DNA from: Brassica napus
Lineage: Eukaryota; Streptophyta; Magnoliopsida; Brassicales; Brassicaceae
Length of the DNA stretch: 64,000 bases
Assembly (NCBI RefSeq): GCF_020379485.1
Contig: NC_063438.1
Coordinates: forward strand, 2,356,001 to 2,420,000
Direction of reading: 5' to 3'
How positions within the stretch are numbered: position 1 is the stretch's first letter; each line of letters opens with the position of its first letter. The translations under genes were made by a program, and so were the position numbers. Below, one piece after another: positions 1-11,956 of the stretch. Below the pieces are notes generated by a model, which was not told the origin of the DNA, searched no databases, and saw nothing but the letters and a program-made list of their open reading frames with translations.

Positions 1-550
1 CGTTGACCAAGCCAACAAAATTCAGTTTGGTTCCAAATGTCAAAAAGGCTTGGGCTGGCACTTGAGAGTTGAGAGGCCCAAGGGTGTTACAATGGACTTG
101 GCTTGATGCCTTCTGTAAGAAAGTTTCATCTGCTTAAGCCACCACCGACCGTGTCCCAAGTCTGTCTTTTTACTCTCCCGGTGTTACATTCTCTTCCACA
201 CTGCGTAGCAATTTCCATGCACGACTTACGAATATGACATTATTCACTAACATAATCAACCATCCTATTTACTTACATATTTATATTTCTATCTAAAAGA
301 ATTTGAGATGGTCATGTATAATGATTATATAACAAATAAAATAAATAACAAAAAAAAGAAGAAGCTATATAATTCTTTTATTCATATAGTGAACAAACAT
401 TACAATGGAACACACAAGAACTAAAATACAAGAACAATAATCAAAGAGTTTCAGAGCTTCAAGAATCCAAGATAGCTCGACCGAGAGGAATAGATGCATA
501 CATATATGTGGAAGGGGGTGAATATCATGATCGATAACACAAGTTTTATT
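1..550. other. Left-edge spacer, no gene recognised
   Basis: No coding region of convincing length or family was seen. The stretch contains GGGC/GGCCC-type motifs near 51-85, which resemble plant site II promoter elements and could belong to a gene to the left of the window. From about 380 onward it is probably the 3' untranslated region of the minus-strand DC1 gene that ends at 551. Confidence 0.4.
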
Positions 551-1282
551 TTAGATCATTTTGAGCATATGCTTTCTCGATTTCTTCGCAATCTTAGCAC
601 TCTGCATCGCCATATCTAACTCAATCTGCATCCTCTCCATCTCCCTTTGAGCTTTCAACATTGCAGATAATAAGTCCGAAGCGGCAGAGCTCCTTCCACC
701 ATTGTTCCTACTAGTATTCCCACTTCCTCCTCCTCCTCTCTTTGGCTCTTCCTCGACCGCACAAGAGTGTAGATGTGTCCCATAGTCACATTTCTTGCAG
801 TAATAAGACCAGAGATTATCCGGAACAGTGTCATGACATTCATCACAGTTAAAGATCAGACCGTTCTGGTAAGGAGAACGGTAGAGCAACGTGAGCGGAT
901 GCGCGTGTCCTTCACGCTCCACGGTCTCGGGCATAGACACACATCCGACATGCACATCGTACTTACAGATAGAACAGTTGTAAGAAAACCCGGATCCATA
1001 CTCACCGCACGCGTCGCAAGCGAAAGCTGAAGACTCGTAAGTTGGAGAGTACAGCAGGGTCAAAGGGTGTTCAGGGTGAGACTTGTGACGGTTCTCGCGT
1101 GGAAGCTCGAAACATGACTTGTGCAAGAAGTAATCGCATTCAGACTTCGTGCATTTGAAAGCTGCGCCTATCAGGTCTAGGTCACAGCCTGAGCAGATGA
1201 TCTCTTCCTCAGCTTGAGCTTTGTGACTACGCAATGGATGGTTGTGGCTAGGGTGCCTCACCGCTGGTTTACTTGAAGCCAT
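551..1282 (-). CDS. Cysteine/histidine-rich C1 (DC1) domain protein
   Basis: Single-exon gene of 243 aa. Three DC1 zinc-binding modules are visible, at about residues 14-62, 72-118 and 127-178. Each starts with HPL and continues with spaced CxxC pairs, a CDY/CKYD block and HxxC (for example [24 protein letters not shown]). The third ends in the family's DYGTHLHSC signature. A glycine/serine linker (about 182-200) leads to a charged C-terminal helix rich in Met, Lys and Glu. DC1 proteins are a large plant-specific family, mostly of unknown biochemistry; some members are linked to stress, hormone and defence responses. The closest relatives by recall and by position are At2g44370/At2g44380. Its twin at 8013 is on the opposite strand, and the two were separated by inserted debris. 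The start has a TATA-like box 74 bp upstream. Confidence 0.93.
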   Translation of the reverse strand: MASSKPAVRHPSHNHPLRSHKAQAEEEIICSGCDLDLIGAAFKCTKSECDYFLHKSCFELPRENRHKSHPEHPLTLLYSPTYESSAFACDACGEYGSGFSYNCSICKYDVHVGCVSMPETVEREGHAHPLTLLYRSPYQNGLIFNCDECHDTVPDNLWSYYCKKCDYGTHLHSCAVEEEPKRGGGGSGNTSRNNGGRSSAASDLLSAMLKAQREMERMQIELDMAMQSAKIAKKSRKHMLKMI

Positions 1283-1355
1283 TATAGATTTTAAAAACTC
1301 CTTTTTTTTTATTTGTGTTTGAGATGCTTGGTAATTAAGATAATACGTTTCAATT

Positions 1356-1364
1356 GTATTTATA
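1356..1364 (-). promoter_or_regulatory. TATA box of the minus-strand DC1 gene
   Basis: Reads TATAAATAC on the minus strand, about 74 bp upstream of the ATG at 1282. This is the normal plant spacing for a TATA promoter with a short 5' leader. Placement is inferred from sequence only. Confidence 0.5.
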
Positions 1365-1879
1365 GTGATTTTAAGTCTTCTTTAGGGTGGAGTAGTGATG
1401 TGTTTTGATTTGACTATTTTAACAAGTTGTAGCTTATATATTCACACTATATTGGGACAGTATTGTCAGTACACGCTAATATGACCATACGATCTATGGA
1501 TGTATATATGATTTATTCTTGTTTGGGATTCAAAGTCAAGAGGTGGAACTATTCTTCTTTGAACCTATCCATCACGGGACTGTTTTCTGATAGTTATATG
1601 ACTTGATGAAATAACCAATTGTGTGGAAAATCATGAATATTGCATTATTCGAGCTGGAAGTCTATCAATAAAAGAGTTGACATAATTAAAGATGTAAGGT
1701 CAAATAACTACGCTGGGTCTCTAATGCATAGCCTCTCCAAGTCATCTGGATATAAGAGACTAGCAATGATATGACTTTGCGAAAGAAACTAGAAATTACC
1801 ATCAATAACCATTGACTATATATAAGTACTTTAGTCATTTCGATACCCTAAATCTTATTTGAAAACTAAGAATTAAGCC

Positions 1880-2838
1880 TTAAATTTGGTGAGAAAAATC
1901 GACTTGGTGATCTGCTTGAACCATGGAAGTTATTTGAAGATACATAACGGTACACACACATACGATTAAATAACAAGTTATGATGACTTTGAAAGTGTGA
2001 GATATATGTACCGAATGTGTGCGGTTGGTTCTAGGTTTATTGTCTGGTTTTGGTTGAGGGAAGCTGTTAGGTTCTTTTTTTTTCATATGTTCTGATTGAT
2101 TTTGCTTGTAAGATATCTTTCTTCTCGATCTGATGATCGGAATGCTATTTTTTGGACATCTTCCAATGGTTCTCCAAAGTTGAGTCATCACATTAGATTT
2201 GTTTTGGGTGTTTAAAAATTCATTGTTCCATTCTTTTGGGAAAGAACTTGGTCTCATCTTCAACACAACAATGTTAGAACAATAATAACAAGTTAATCAT
2301 AAGATATGATAACCAAAACATTTAGTTTAACCATTTAGAATAGTATTAATAGATCTAAGTTTATGCCCAATGCTACTTTTTGGAAAGATGATTTAGATTT
2401 ATATATTTGTCACAAAAATTAGCGAATGATGCTTTTAGTTTTTAAAAAGACACGAACCAAATTTTAGATTTTATGTTATAAAAGTAACTGTAATAATAAT
2501 CACGGTAAAAAAGAAATGATTTTCTAACCTGAATGGTGTGGTTTTTGAATAAAGGATGATCATAAATGGGATGGTTTTTCATATGAACGCAGTCTATAAT
2601 ATCTCCATCCGGACTCTACACACAAAGATTATCCAATGTACGCAACTAGCGATTAACGATTAGCAAAGATAGAAATTTGTGTAAATTCACAAGTATAATC
2701 AACCTTGATGGACTTAAGAGCAGGTTTGTTTAGTTTTTTCAAGAGTCGATCTACTTCAGCATCGTCAATATTGGAGAACCCATTTCCTGTTACTATTGTC
2801 GCTATGATTAGAATGATGAGCACAAAGCTTGCTATCAT
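1880..2838 (-). pseudogene. Truncated neprosin-family gene (activation-peptide domain only)
   Basis: Three minus-strand exons join in frame: 2838-2704, 2615-2529, and 2257 downward to a stop at 1880. Exon 1 gives a hydrophobic signal peptide (MIASFVLIILIIATIVTG) and a Lys/Leu-rich stretch. Exon 2 reads SPDGDIIDCVHMKNHPIYDH and exon 3 begins MRPSSFPKEW, with a later GRCPKNSIPI. These are hallmarks of the neprosin activation-peptide domain (DUF4409) that precedes the neprosin protease domain (DUF239). No trace of the roughly 220-residue catalytic domain follows; the frame runs into unrelated sequence and stops, and the next gene's promoter lies just beyond. Neprosin-family genes occur a little upstream in the homologous Arabidopsis region (by recall, At2g44210-44250), which fits a local relic. 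It could still be transcribed as a short secreted peptide, but a truncated pseudogene is more likely. Confidence 0.75.
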
Positions 2839-4020
2839 CCGACCTCACTAATTTACACAAAATGGTTTTATATTTATTTTGAAGTGCTTCACGTTATTTG
2901 GTTGATAGATTATTGAGCTAAATGCTTTATATATATTAAAAATAAAGGTCATGCAAGATAAATCTTTACCAATTTTCACAAAAAATCTCAATATTTTATT
3001 ATTAATAATAAAAACAAAGACGCTTAATTAGAATAGAAAAAAAAATCCAATTAAAGCATATATATTGTGCCTTTAAAATTTTAAATAGATTATAATTTCC
3101 TTTTTGTTGTTAAAACGTTATTTCCTTTTAGTCATATACAAAATTAGTTAATGTAAATCATACAGATTCGGACAGATTTTAATAGATAAAATATTACAAA
3201 ATATGATTAAATTTTTTTTTTGGGAACGAACAAAGTATGATAAGTTGTGTTGACATTTATCAAATAAATACAATTTTAGTAGAAAAATAATGAAAAGACT
3301 GTTTTGTAAAAGGTTTTGTAATTTACATGACAAACTGGAATCTGTTTTTTTTTTTCCTTCAGATTTTGACGAATGTCTTTATGCTCGATGATCTTAAATG
3401 TTTGGCATCCTGTATGATAATGAAACTCCCTTGATTTAAAGTGAAACTGATCCAAAGCAATAACGTTGATATATTTAATTAATTTTGCTCCATTATGTTA
3501 GTATGACGTTTTTTTTCCTGCTCTTATATTCCAAGTGCGATTTACAAAAAAATACTTTTCTGTTTTATGTGTATCCAATGTTTGTATAGGTATTCGTACG
3601 TCAATACTTGAACTATGCTAAACTTAAACGAAGTTGCAGAAGGTAATTAGCATTGACTTAGAGAGATTGACCTAGATAATCGTCATTCTCTCTACATATG
3701 TATAAGATGTACCAAGTTGCTAATTAGAACCAGATGTTAATTAGAATCTCCTTGTCTACAAGCTATCTTTATCAATTTGATTATAACCAAACCGCGTCTA
3801 AGGATACTACTTTTGTCTCTTAAGTCTTTAACTTTGTACCCCAAATAAGTTCAAATGTCAACGGTCTTCCCAAATAAAGCTCAAATGTCAACGGTCTTGA
3901 GTACATATCTTTATATATAAAGTACACTTTCAATCCCTCCCATGAAGCCACCTCAGATGACAGCATAGAAATTCGTTTAATGTCGTGTTGACACGTGTCC
4001 CATGACTCTCTACGCAGCGT
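2839..4020. other. AT-rich spacer, no gene seen
   Basis: Only short unconvincing ORFs and A/T runs. A short near-repeat is visible around 3835-3905: two blocks ending in TCAAATGTCAACGGTCTT, about 40 bp apart. Confidence 0.4.
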
Positions 4021-4500
4021 TTCATTTAATCGTTGCTATGTTGGGCTTTGCAGGCTTATTTGTATACTTGGGCTCCAAAGATTGAAGATTTTTCTGGGCC
4101 AATGGAGTACGGGTGAAGTGATGAAACGAGGTTCATATTCGTCTCTTCTCTCTTCATACGGCGGCGGTGCGGTGACGATTGTGTTTCTTCTCACAACCTG
4201 AAACGGTCGGTTTAATGGCTTCATGATCCATCATCCACGATCTACATTCAATGAGGTTAGCTCTTGCAAAGCTGTGGAAATTCAAGTATAAAAAGGTTTG
4301 CATCCCTCCTCTCGAAATCATCCTATCGTATATAGATCGACGTTGATCAGCCAGTTTCCATCGTCGACGAAGACGATCTGGCGTCACATCTGCTGCCCAT
4401 TCAGTGGCCTCAGCCTCAGAACGAAGAGATTTTTCTTGCCATGGAAGAAGCTGCGTTCGAAGAAAAGGTATATCTTCTCTTCTCTGTATTCTTGAATGTA
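4021..4500 (+). other. Possible promoter and first exon of an unidentified gene
   Basis: Several site II-like TGGGC motifs (around 4043, 4070 and 4096) precede an ATG at 4251 and a longer open stretch at about 4339-4467. That stretch has no ATG at its head; it reads DDLASHLLPIQWPQPQNEE and continues to MEEAAFEEK before a GT. It looks like real coding sequence (acidic, low repeat content, ends at a plausible donor), but I do not recognise the family. A stop separates it from the upstream ATG, so it may be a broken exon. It lies immediately upstream of the broken Alba-like gene. Confidence 0.35.
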
Positions 4501-4662
4501 ATTTGCCAAAATCAAATATTTAATCCCGTATGATGAAATCTGTGTGATAATCATGAATGATACATTCTGGGTTTTGATTCCCGATTTAACTTTTTTCCCG
4601 CTACCAACAAGCGAGAAGAGAAAGTTTACACAGAAAGAAACTGAGGGTGATCGAAAAAGAAG

Positions 4663-5400
4663 ATGGCGATGGAAATAGCAACACCGGCTCCTGCACCGAT
4701 CACATCCCTGAGATAAACATCATCCTCTTGCCGGCAAAGACGGAGACTCACATGAAGAACATGATTCAAGTCTCCAGCACGAAGAAATCATTGTTCTTCT
4801 ACGTTAATCTCGCGCCAAGGTATTGTTACTTTAAAATCTCTTTGATCGGAACGAAAATTTCACACCGGATCTGATCTAGGTTTCTGAGCATCTACTTCTT
4901 ATATTTCGTTTGTGGAAGCGTGAGATCAGCTTGGTTGATTTAGTTTTAATTCCTGAACGATCTCTAGCCTTTATATGTCCACCAAACTGTTTGTTTGTAT
5001 TCCAAATAGAGCAATTTGAAAACGTTTTTTGAATCAATTTTGTGTGATATGCATTGCGTCAGATGCAAAGGTACATACATCAACACAATGAGGTCGAGCT
5101 CTCTGCACTCTGAATGGGTATATACCACATTTTCATCGTAACTTAAAATCTTATCGGAAAAGCATGGACTGGTTTCTCTCTTCTTTGTGTATTTTACTTT
5201 TAACTGTTTTAGTTTGCACACAGCAATAACGATGGTGGTAACAATCTTTGAGATCTTGAAGAACATTGGATTGACTACAAAGAAGAGTAAGTTCTTTTTT
5301 TTTCATGATGATAGAAAAGCTTTCAATCTAATTCAACTCTGTTTTTTTTTTCTATTGTTCAGAAATGAAGAATGAGGCCAAAGGAACGATTTTTTTTTGT
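4663..5400 (+). pseudogene. Alba-domain DNA/RNA-binding protein pseudogene
   Basis: Three exon-like blocks match the plant Alba family in order. Block one (to about 4820) contains IQVSSTKKSLFFYVNLAPR, block two (about 5068-5117) reads RYIHQHNEVELSAL, and block three (about 5217-5290) reads HTAITMVVTIFEILKNIG. Alba proteins are small chromatin and RNA binders of about 130 aa. Damage is clear. The ATG at 4663 is in a different frame from the Alba core and runs into TAA after 17 codons. The second block has an in-frame TGA where the family has Gly-Met (SAL*M). Beyond 5290 only a faint match to the remaining domain is seen. Introns are retained, so it arose by DNA duplication and not retroposition. 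No Alba gene is expected here in Arabidopsis by recall, suggesting a lineage-specific insertion. Confidence 0.75.
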
Positions 5401-5589
5401 CACTATCTTTTAGCATCATCCTCCTAAGGGTCGCAACCGAAAGCCATGGTATTTCCTAGCTCCCAAAGTTGTCGATCTCACCAGCTCCGATTGCAGTCCA
5501 ATTTTATTGTTTTGAAGAATATCTGCCTCGATCTCGGTTAATGTTAGATTCATCTTGCTCAATCTCTGTTCTCTGATTCTGATTCTGCT

Positions 5590-6830
5590 TTTGCTTCATT
5601 TACCTTAACAATTTTGCTGATTCAGATCGGATTGATACATAATCTTTCACATTAAATATTAAAATACTTAGTATCTGATAGCTTGGTTTGGATATTGGGT
5701 TCTGAATTTTGGAAACCTTCTGTAATTGTAATTGCAGCTTCATTTTCATGTTATGTCTGTTGCTTGCATTCTCAGTACGTTTGTTATGGTTCAACCACCA
5801 GCACACCATTGTTTGCGAGAGAGATAATGACTGTAAAACATGTCCTAGGTGTAATTGCAGCTGCATATGCTATTACTAGCTCTTTCTTCATGTTCTTTCT
5901 CTTGCTTTAATTCTCTGTACATTCTAGCTATTTTCTGTTATAATATAGAAAGTTTAAATCTTGGATCAACAACCAGCATAACTGCTCTGTATCTATGACT
6001 CAGAGAGATTTAGTGTGTGTATTAATATGTGCTCTCGCTTGAATATCTCAACTTCTGAGATTTTGTACTTATGGATTCAGATTTTTAGTTGTTCTAATGT
6101 GTTAGATAGAGCAGCATTACATGGCTCAGGGTTTGAGTATTGTTGGCTACTTTCATACGAACAAGAGGTTCGACTGGAGCTCTCTGGTGTTCCTAAGAAT
6201 ATCGGTGATCACATCTCTCAGCTATTTCCCTTAGGCCGCGAAGCTCTTATACTCTTCTTTCAGTCAAAGCAGTTTATTGATTCACTAGGTATGACCATCT
6301 TACGTTGCACATTTATGTTGTTTTGTAGTTTAATAGATAAAAGCTTGAAGCCTTATCAAAGGGTAAAGATAGAAACCCTGAGATGCAGGTTTGTGTTTCT
6401 AAACACGACAAAAGTTTTGAACATCTTACTACAGCATGGATACAAGATTTGGAAGGTAATCAGTTAAGTAGGGAGTATATATGAAGGCCACTCTACACCA
6501 GTTTAGTTTCTTGGCATTTGACAGTATCTGTATGTTGTTATCGCTATATAGGAAATGTATGGGGAAGATCTAGATGATTTGAATGTGGCATTGTATTCGG
6601 AGTGGAAGTAGCTTTGGGTTATGAGGAGATTTGTTCAGATTTTTTTGGGAACAGAGTGTTTATTAGGAGAAAGCATCGATACATGAAACTTATCAGGCCT
6701 TTCACCATGGAAAAGAGATTAATGTCTCGGTTACGTAGAGAGAAAATGTACATGGAGGAAAATATGTTTAGCCCCTTTCCATCACATTGTAATTCATTTC
6801 GAGGCCATTGGTTTTACTGATGGTACAAAA
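5590..6830 (+). other. Unidentified ORF cluster, possibly gene debris
   Basis: Three plus-strand ORFs lie here (5683-5910, 6015-6467, 6602-6820). The middle one contains a stretch of ordinary amino-acid composition (LELSGVPKNIGDHISQLFPL and onward) followed by GT/AG-like boundaries, so it may hold a real exon at about 6090-6290. I do not recognise the family and cannot build a full gene model. It could be remains of the gene that starts near 4251, or a transposon-captured fragment. Confidence 0.3.
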
Positions 6831-7789
6831 GTAATTAACAAAAACTCTGGAGATTTTCTTAGCCGAGCTCAAAGTTGTAGAATTCCTTAGCTAAGGAAGT
6901 TGAAAGCTTTAGGTCTTTATGTTATAGATACTGACAATGGCGAAGACTTTACATGTTAAGCTGAATTTATGTTTTTAAAAAGATCAAATGATGCAGCTTT
7001 GCTGCTATTCGGTGGGATTTTGGTTGGGGTATTGTTGTATTGTATTCATCATAATAATTGTTAGACTAAGCTAAACAGTGAAATTTTTACAGAATATGGG
7101 TATGCGATATAGCCCTGTTTACATGTATCCAAACCGACCGACCAAATCAAATTGAACATAACTTTCCGGAACCGAAAAACCAAACCGAAAAACAAAGTTC
7201 GGTTTGGATATGGATCCTATTAATTATAGTAGTGGATTATATATGTTTAGAACTGAATAACCGGAAGCGAATTGAAAACTAAATGAGTACCCTGAAAATC
7301 TATAATATAGTTACATATTTATAAATATTAACTATATTTAGTTTAAAAATAATCAAACAATCTAAAATATTTTTTATTAGCCAAGATACCAAAAAATTAT
7401 ATTTTACTAGAATTTTTTTAATCTAAAATACTTAAAAGTATTTGAATTGTTCAAATTTTTATCTGAAAACCAAAAAATCTGATACTAATCCGAAAAGATC
7501 TTTTTCTTTTTTTACCTTTTAACCCAAATTAATCGAAAAACAAGAACCGACCTGGAATCAAATGGGATCCAAAATTCTTTTTGATATAAGCCAGTCTCCA
7601 ACTTTGTTATCCAAACCAAACCGAAAACCGAAATCACCGAACCTAACCGAACTGTACTTTCTGACCAAACGGATTTTATACTTCTAGAACCAAAGAATCT
7701 AACCGAAATATAATTAAATACAATGAATAAAAACTTAAAACACAAAATCATACAAAAAAATAACAATCTAAATTACAAGTAAAATATAT

Positions 7790-7816
7790 CCCGCCCGTAG
7801 GGCGGGCCGACTCTAG
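7790..7816 (+). mobile_element. Helitron 3' terminus
   Basis: A perfect hairpin (CCCGCCC-GTA-GGGCGGG, 7790-7806) is followed 6 bases later by CTAG at 7813-7816 and then T. This is the classic Helitron 3' end and its A|T target. The body lies to the left in AT-rich sequence (about 7080-7790) rich in CCAAACCGAAAA-like motifs. I could not fix the 5' TC end. Confidence 0.7.
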
Positions 7817-7917
7817 TAAGATATATATGATACATAATGAAACATTCTTAAATTGGTGAAACCGCATGATACAGCGACTTGGTTAACTAATAATCAATGA
7901 AACTAACGCATAACATT

Positions 7918-7918
<1 letters not shown>

Positions 7919-7960
<42 letters not shown>
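7919..7960. repeat. (TA)n microsatellite in the DC1 promoter
   Basis: An uninterrupted TA dinucleotide run of about 40 bp ends some 50 bp upstream of the ATG at 8013, at TATA-box distance. It probably serves as the TATA element and is expected to be length-polymorphic. Confidence 0.9.
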
Positions 7961-7964
<4 letters not shown>

Positions 7965-8012
7965 CCACATCCTTGTCCCACAAAACAACTAAAACCAAAC
8001 TCAACATTCTAT

Positions 8013-8774
8013 ATGGCTTCAAGAAAACCAAAGGCCAAACCGGTTAGTCGTCAATCCGTGAGGCACCAGAGTCACAGCCACCCATTGCGTGTCTTTAAAG
8101 CCAAAGAAGACGATGAGACAGTTTGCTCTGGATGCGAGCTCGAGCTTACCGGGCAAGCTTTCAAGTGCACAAAGTCCGATTGCGATTACTTATTGCACAA
8201 GTCATGTTTCGACCTTCCCGGTGAAACACATCACAAGTCTCACAAGGACCACCCTTTGACCTTGCTTTATTCCCCACCAGATGACGAATCCGTCTACACT
8301 TGCAACGCATGTGACCAGTACGGATCTGGATTCACTTACCATTGCTCTAACTGCAAGTACAATCTCCATGTGGGATGTGCGTCTCTCCCTGAAACCATAT
8401 TGCGCGAAGATCATGAGCATCCACTCACTCTTCTTTATTGCACATCGTGTAAAGGTCGTGAAGACACGACCTTCATTTGCAGCGCTTGCGATGAGACCGT
8501 TTTGGAAGATCTGTGGGTGTATTACTGCAGGGAATGTGACTATGGAACACATGTATATTCATGTGCGGCATACGAAGATCAAGAATCAAATGAGGAGGAG
8601 GAAGAAGAAGAAGAAGAAGGAGAAGCTAGTACTTCTCCAGCTTCTAGGATAAAGTCGTTGATGAAGGCTCAGGACGAGATGGCAGCTATGCAGCTAGAGG
8701 CACGTATTATGAATGATGCGAATGAGGCTGCGCTTGATCTTTGGGATCAACCAAAGCGGAGATACTATTGGTGA
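8013..8774 (+). CDS. Cysteine/histidine-rich C1 (DC1) domain protein
   Basis: Single-exon gene, 253 aa, paralogue of the gene at 551-1282. It has three DC1 modules at about residues 22-70, 76-124 and 132-190. Their zinc ligands are visible ([72 protein letters not shown]). A run of nine glutamates follows at about residues 198-206, then a helical tail with several Met and Ala. The Glu run is a GAG/GAA codon repeat and may vary between alleles. Relatives by position are At2g44370/44380/44400. No transmembrane or signal segment is seen, so it is probably intracellular. Function is not established for most of this family. Confidence 0.93.
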   Translation: MASRKPKAKPVSRQSVRHQSHSHPLRVFKAKEDDETVCSGCELELTGQAFKCTKSDCDYLLHKSCFDLPGETHHKSHKDHPLTLLYSPPDDESVYTCNACDQYGSGFTYHCSNCKYNLHVGCASLPETILREDHEHPLTLLYCTSCKGREDTTFICSACDETVLEDLWVYYCRECDYGTHVYSCAAYEDQESNEEEEEEEEEGEASTSPASRIKSLMKAQDEMAAMQLEARIMNDANEAALDLWDQPKRRYYW

Positions 8775-9427
8775 TCAACAAGGAATTGAAGGATAATATA
8801 TGTAATTTTATAAATAATATATATGAAAGTGTGTGATTGTTTCTTTCTTTGATAAAGTTTATTTTCAGAATAAAAACCAATAGATAGAAGACATAGAAAC
8901 TCTCTTTCTTGTTTGGTTCTTGTTTATTTGTGGGTGTGTTTTTTTTTTTGTAAAGTTGTGTGTATGTTGTTTAAGTCGCAATATAATTTTCCTTGCTTTT
9001 TCTAAAGCTGGTTGCATTTATATTGGTCCAACCATTTACAGATTCTGAAGATATATTCTTACAAATCTTACAACATTATTTTACTTGATAGAAATAAAGA
9101 TTTTTCTTTTGGAAATATTGATGATTTTACTAAGAGTAATTTAGTTGAATTAGTCAAAGATAATATAAAAAAATTATAAAACTACTAAAATTGTGATATC
9201 ACCTAAGAGGTCGATTTTTAATTTATATTTGCATTACAAAATTATTTGTTAATCTAGTGCATCTTTTTTTTTGTCAACAATCTAGTGCATCTAATCTTAA
9301 ATAATAAATAATACTTTATAATGTGGTTTTTCTTAAACTATTATTACCTGACAAATAAAATAATTTAAAAAAATATTCAATTAAACAATGAAGCAAAACC
9401 TTAAACTATTATTACCTGACAAATAAA
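8775..9427. other. 3' region of the DC1 gene and AT-rich spacer
   Basis: It contains the probable 3' untranslated region of the DC1 gene and then AT-rich sequence without a gene. A 25-base string (AAACTATTATTACCTGACAAATAAA-like) occurs at about 9335 and again at 9403, just before the Helitron insertion point. Confidence 0.5.
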
Positions 9428-9432
9428 TCCTT

Positions 9433-11956
9433 ACTAATAAAAGGGACCTTTTGAGTCTCCATAGAGCGTCCACATCAGCAAAAAAAACTTCTCCCGAAAG
9501 ATGACACGTGGCATAAAATATAGTTTTACATTTTAATATTACTAATTTTCGAAAATTATAAATAATATGTAAACATACAGCATAAAAAATGGAAAAACTA
9601 CATTAAACATATGTAAGACTACCATTTTTCACTAAAAAAAAAGACATTTTATCTCCATAATGTAACATTACTATTTTGTAAAAACAACATTATATATAAT
9701 TTTGAAAATAATAAATAATATATAAACATACAATATAAAAAATGAAAATATTACATTAAACATATGTAAGATACGGCTTATCTCCATAATATAACTTTAC
9801 CGTTTCATAAAAAAAAAATTATATATAATTTGGAAAATAATAAATATATGTAAACATACAACATAAAAAATGGAAATGCTATATTAAACATATGTACGAT
9901 TACCATTTTACATTTTTATTTTAAATAAATAATATGTAAACTTTCAACATAAAAAATAGAAAAACTACATTAAACATATGTAAGACTACCATTTCTCACT
10001 AAAAAAAAGACATCTTATCTCCATAATGTAACATTACTATTTTGTAAAAAAAACATTATATATAATTTTGAAAATAATAAATAATATGTAAACATACAAC
10101 ATAAAAAAAAGGAAATACTACATTAAACATATGTAATATTACCATTTTACATTTAAAAATAACAATAATATGTAAACATACAACATGAAAAAAATGGAAA
10201 AACTACATTAAACATATGTAAAATTACTATTTTTCACTAAAAAAAGAACAGTTTATCTCCATAATGTAACATTACCATTTTATAAAAAAAAAGAAAAAAA
10301 ACATAAATATAACTATTTGACTATTTGTCCAAGTTCTTCTTTAAAACATTGCCGTTTTACATTAAAAATGAAAAAATACATTAATATTTAAACATCTATC
10401 TTAAAATATAAAAAATAGATATTAATAAAATATAAAGTATAAGAAAGAGAAATATACAATATATAGAAAAATAAATAATAAGTAAATATTATAAATATAT
10501 AAATATACGAATTATATATACAATAATAAGTAAATGCACAATTTTAAAAAAATGGAAAGAGTACATTAAATATTAAACATCTATCTTAAAATGTAAAATA
10601 TAGATATGAAGTAAATAGAAACTATAAGAAAAAGAAATACACAACTTAAAAACAATGGAAAAAATTATATTAAGATTTAAACATCTATCTTAATACTAAT
10701 AAAAGGGACCTTTTGAGTCTCCATAGAGCGTCCACATCAGCAAAAAAAACTTCTCCCGAAAGATGACACGTGGCATAAAATATAGTTTTACATTTTAATA
10801 TTACTAATTTTCGAAAATTATAAATAATATGTAAACATACAGCATAAAAAATGGAAAAACTACATTAAACATATGTAAGACTACCATTTTTCACTAAAAA
10901 AAAAGACATTTTATCTCCATAATGTAACATTACTATTTTGTAAAAACAACATTATATATAATTTTGAAAATAATAAATAATATATAAACATACAATATAA
11001 AAAATGAAAATATTACATTAAACATATGTAAGATACGGCTTATCTCCATAATATAACTTTACCGTTTCATAAAAAAAAAATTATATATAATTTGGAAAAT
11101 AATAAATATATGTAAACATACAACATAAAAAATGGAAATGCTATATTAAACATATGTACGATTACCATTTTACATTTTTATTTTAAATAAATAATATGTA
11201 AACTTTCAACATAAAAAATAGAAAAACTACATTAAACATATGTAAGACTACCATTTCTCACTAAAAAAAAGACATCTTATCTCCATAATGTAACATTACT
11301 ATTTTGTAAAAAAAACATTATATATAATTTTGAAAATAATAAATAATATGTAAACATACAACATAAAAAAAAGGAAATACTACATTAAACATATGTAATA
11401 TTACCATTTTACATTTAAAAATAACAATAATATGTAAACATACAACATGAAAAAAATGGAAAAACTACATTAAACATATGTAAAATTACTATTTTTCACT
11501 AAAAAAAGAACAGTTTATCTCCATAATGTAACATTACCATTTTATAAAAAAAAAGAAAAAAAACATAAATATAACTATTTGACTATTTGTCCAAGTTCTT
11601 CTTTAAAACATTGCCATTTTACATTAAAAATGAAAAAATACATTAATATTTAAACATCTATCTTAAAATATAAAAAATAGATATTAATAAAATATAAAGT
11701 ATAAGAAAGAGAAATATACAATATATAGAAAAATAAATAATAAGTAAATATTATAAATATATAAATATACGAATTATATATACAATAATAAGTAAATGCA
11801 CAATTTTAAAAAAATGGAAAGAGTACATTAAATATTAAACATCTATCTTAAAATGTAAAATATAGATATGAAGTAAATAGAAACTATAAGAAAAAGAAAT
11901 ACACAACTTAAAAACAATGGAAAAAATTATATTAAGATTTAAACATCTATCTTAAA
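9433..11956 (+). repeat. 1,262-bp tandem duplication inside Helitron 1
   Basis: Unit 1 spans 9433-10694 and unit 2 spans 10695-11956. Matching landmarks are offset by exactly 1,262 bp wherever checked (the ACTAATAAAAGGG start, TTCTCCCG, the A-tract block near 10290/11552, and GCCGTTTT/GCCATTTT at 10351/11613). I saw one substitution (G at 10354, A at 11616). The unit begins at the Helitron 5' end, so unit 2 brings a second internal copy of that end. Confidence 0.9.
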
